Assembly (NCBI GenBank): GCA_017620455.1
Contig: JAFZQK010000083.1
Coordinates: 1 to 14,566 of the forward strand
DNA length: 14,566 nucleotides
Direction of reading: 5' to 3'
From: Clostridia bacterium
GTDB lineage: Bacteria > Bacillota_A > Clostridia > Christensenellales > Aristaeellaceae
Part shown: piece by piece, positions 13,708-14,566 of the stretch
Layout: each line of letters starts with the position of its first letter
Position numbering within the stretch: position 1 is the stretch's first letter
Translations under genes and position numbers: made by a program
The notes under the pieces: generated by a model
What the model saw: the letters and a program-made list of their open reading frames with translations, nothing else
Database searches by the model: none
What the model was told of the DNA's origin: nothing

Positions 13708-14418
13708 ATGAAAAAACAGCTTCTGTGCGCGCTTTTGATCCTGGCGCTGCTGCTTCCCTGCTCCGCCCTGGCCGGGCAGGACCGGCTGAAAAATACTGCC
13801 TGGCGCGGCAGCCGGGACGCGGGCTACGGCATCACCACCGACATCACCCTGGTATTCGGGGACGGGACCTATCATCTGCACGAAATCCACGCCGCCTCCG
13901 GCGAAATCATATCCGATTTCGACGGCACGTACATCCCCGACGAGCAGCGGGGCATGTACGTGGGCGATTATCCGGTGAACGATCCCCTGACGGGCAAAGT
14001 CACCGAACAGTCGCTGCAGTTTTTCATTTCCGACGACAGCCAGGGCCTGAGCATGTACTTTGGCTCCGGCCTGACCCTTTCCTTCGTCCGGGACGGCGAA
14101 AGCGCCGGAACGGGCGGCGTCGCCGATGCCGTCGCTTCCGAAGCGGCAAAGGCCCTGCTGCACGGCGTGTGGCTGGGCACCGTGGAGGAAGGCGGCCAGT
14201 ACGTGCAGGCGCTGATGATCTTTGAGGACGACCACGTGCACTATATCATCGTCAGCGGCCCGGAAGCGAACGCCGCGGTGCTGGGCTGGTCCCTGAACGG
14301 CGATACCGTCACCCTGACCTATGGAGACGCCGCCTTTGACATTACCGTGAACGGCGACACCATCGAATACGATCTGAACGGCGAGCACGCCGTTTTCACC
14401 AGGATCAGCGAGCTGTAA
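13708..14418 (+). CDS. Secreted protein with one N-terminal module and one DHVH module (236 aa)
   Basis: Shorter paralogue of the preceding gene. The signal peptide MKKQLLCALLILALLLPCSA ends near ALA (residue 22). Domain A (about 26-130) shares LKNTAWRG (with TAW at 30-32, exactly as in the neighbour), FGDGTYHLHEI, RGMYVGDYP, FFISDDSQGL and LSFVRDG. A single second module (about 150-234) holds LHGVWLG, LMIFEDDHVHYIIVSG with DHVH at 175-178, and the closing EHAVFTRISEL. It therefore equals domain A plus one DHVH module, where the neighbour has two. GGAG lies 10 nt before ATG 13708. The stop codon directly abuts the A-run and hairpin at 14417-14441. No catalytic residues are recognised; the paired His residues in a conserved strand could bind metal or ligand, but this is unproven. 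Confidence 0.88.
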   Translation: MKKQLLCALLILALLLPCSALAGQDRLKNTAWRGSRDAGYGITTDITLVFGDGTYHLHEIHAASGEIISDFDGTYIPDEQRGMYVGDYPVNDPLTGKVTEQSLQFFISDDSQGLSMYFGSGLTLSFVRDGESAGTGGVADAVASEAAKALLHGVWLGTVEEGGQYVQALMIFEDDHVHYIIVSGPEANAAVLGWSLNGDTVTLTYGDAAFDITVNGDTIEYDLNGEHAVFTRISEL

Positions 14419-14441
14419 AAAGGGGCTGTTGCACAGCCCCT
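14417..14441. terminator. Hairpin at the end of the 13708 gene; T-run only on the minus strand
   Basis: AGGGGCTGT (14421-14429) pairs perfectly with ACAGCCCCT (14433-14441) around TGC. On the plus strand no T-run follows (TCGATC). On the minus strand the hairpin is followed by T5 (plus 14417-14421). It is thus a better intrinsic terminator for leftward transcripts entering from the right edge than for the gene it follows, though it may work weakly both ways. Confidence 0.65.
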
Positions 14442-14470
14442 TCGATCAAATGGATCCTCCATTTGATCGA
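14442..14470. repeat. Perfect 13-bp inverted repeat
   Basis: TCGATCAAATGGA (14442-14454) and its exact reverse complement (14458-14470) flank a 3-nt TCC loop. It starts at the base right after the preceding hairpin, with no spacer, and has no T-run on either side. It is therefore not a standard terminator. Confidence 0.85.
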
Positions 14471-14477
14471 CATAAAA

Positions 14478-14522
14478 CGCCTTTTCCTCTCGTCCCTGCG
14501 GGACTCCCGGGCGGAAAAGGCG
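14478..14522. repeat. Nested inverted repeat (10-bp outer stem, 5-bp inner stem)
   Basis: CGCCTTTTCC (14478-14487) pairs with GGAAAAGGCG (14513-14522). Inside lies GTCCC-TGC-GGGAC (14492-14504). Further small palindromes follow to the edge: AGCA-TTTT-TGCT (about 14530-14541) and an imperfect GCAGGGCATGCTCTGC (14545-14560). No open frame with a ribosome-binding site is present. Together with the two hairpins before it, this resembles an intergenic palindromic repeat or a structured RNA, cut by the window edge. Confidence 0.6.
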
Positions 14523-14566
14523 CAAGGAAAGCATTTTTGCTCTCGCAGGGCATGCTCTGCTTCGCA

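Noticed and set aside
14319..14534. Minus-strand open frame of 71 codons across the hairpin run
   Set aside because: It overlaps the end of the 13708 gene and several inverted repeats, has no convincing start signal and no protein-like pattern.

Overview
The window comes from a GC-rich (roughly 60% in coding DNA) Gram-positive bacterium, most likely an anaerobic gut member of the Clostridia/Bacillota. The evidence is: purine-rich Shine-Dalgarno sites before nearly every gene, canonical TTGACA/TATAAT-type promoters, a genomically encoded CCA on the tRNA, a BspA-type leucine-rich-repeat surface protein, a zinc-ribbon plus membrane-anchor protein, and a dxs-tlyA pair. The assignment to Clostridia, perhaps Christensenellales-like, is inference; no marker in the window fixes the genus.

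Layout from left to right. (1) 1-547, minus: 5' part of a secreted protein made almost entirely of an Ala/Pro/Glu hexapeptide repeated about 22 times. It has its own promoter and a long, hairpin-bearing leader. (2) 742-1156: an AT-rich non-coding stretch. (3) 1157-1310: promoter, tRNA-Trp(CCA) and a hairpin terminator. (4) 1469-3136, minus: a PTS EIICB permease of the GlcNAc (NagE/NagP) branch with an unusual internal 37-residue tandem duplication. (5) 3198-3279: two back-to-back divergent promoters, one overlapped by a cre-like (CcpA) site. (6) 3316-5743, plus: two tandem paralogous secreted proteins of unknown function, closed by a bidirectional terminator. (7) 8455-5808, minus: dxs and tlyA, overlapping by 4 bp (GTGA). 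(8) 10578-8575, minus: a secreted leucine-rich-repeat protein with a strong promoter and its own terminator. (9) 10789-14418, plus: a zinc-ribbon/transmembrane/Ig-like protein followed by two related secreted proteins built from a shared beta-rich module carrying an invariant DHVH motif. (10) 14419-14566: a dense run of perfect inverted repeats reaching the right edge.

Only the tRNA, dxs, tlyA and the PTS permease have well-understood jobs (translation, isoprenoid precursor synthesis, rRNA methylation, amino-sugar uptake). The rest is largely an exported-protein island: seven of the ten proteins carry a signal peptide or membrane anchor plus an extracellular domain, and four form two tandem-duplicated paralogue pairs. 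The best candidates for undescribed biology are the DHVH-module pair, the 3316/4538 paralogue pair, the duplication inside the EIIC domain, and the hairpin array at the right end.
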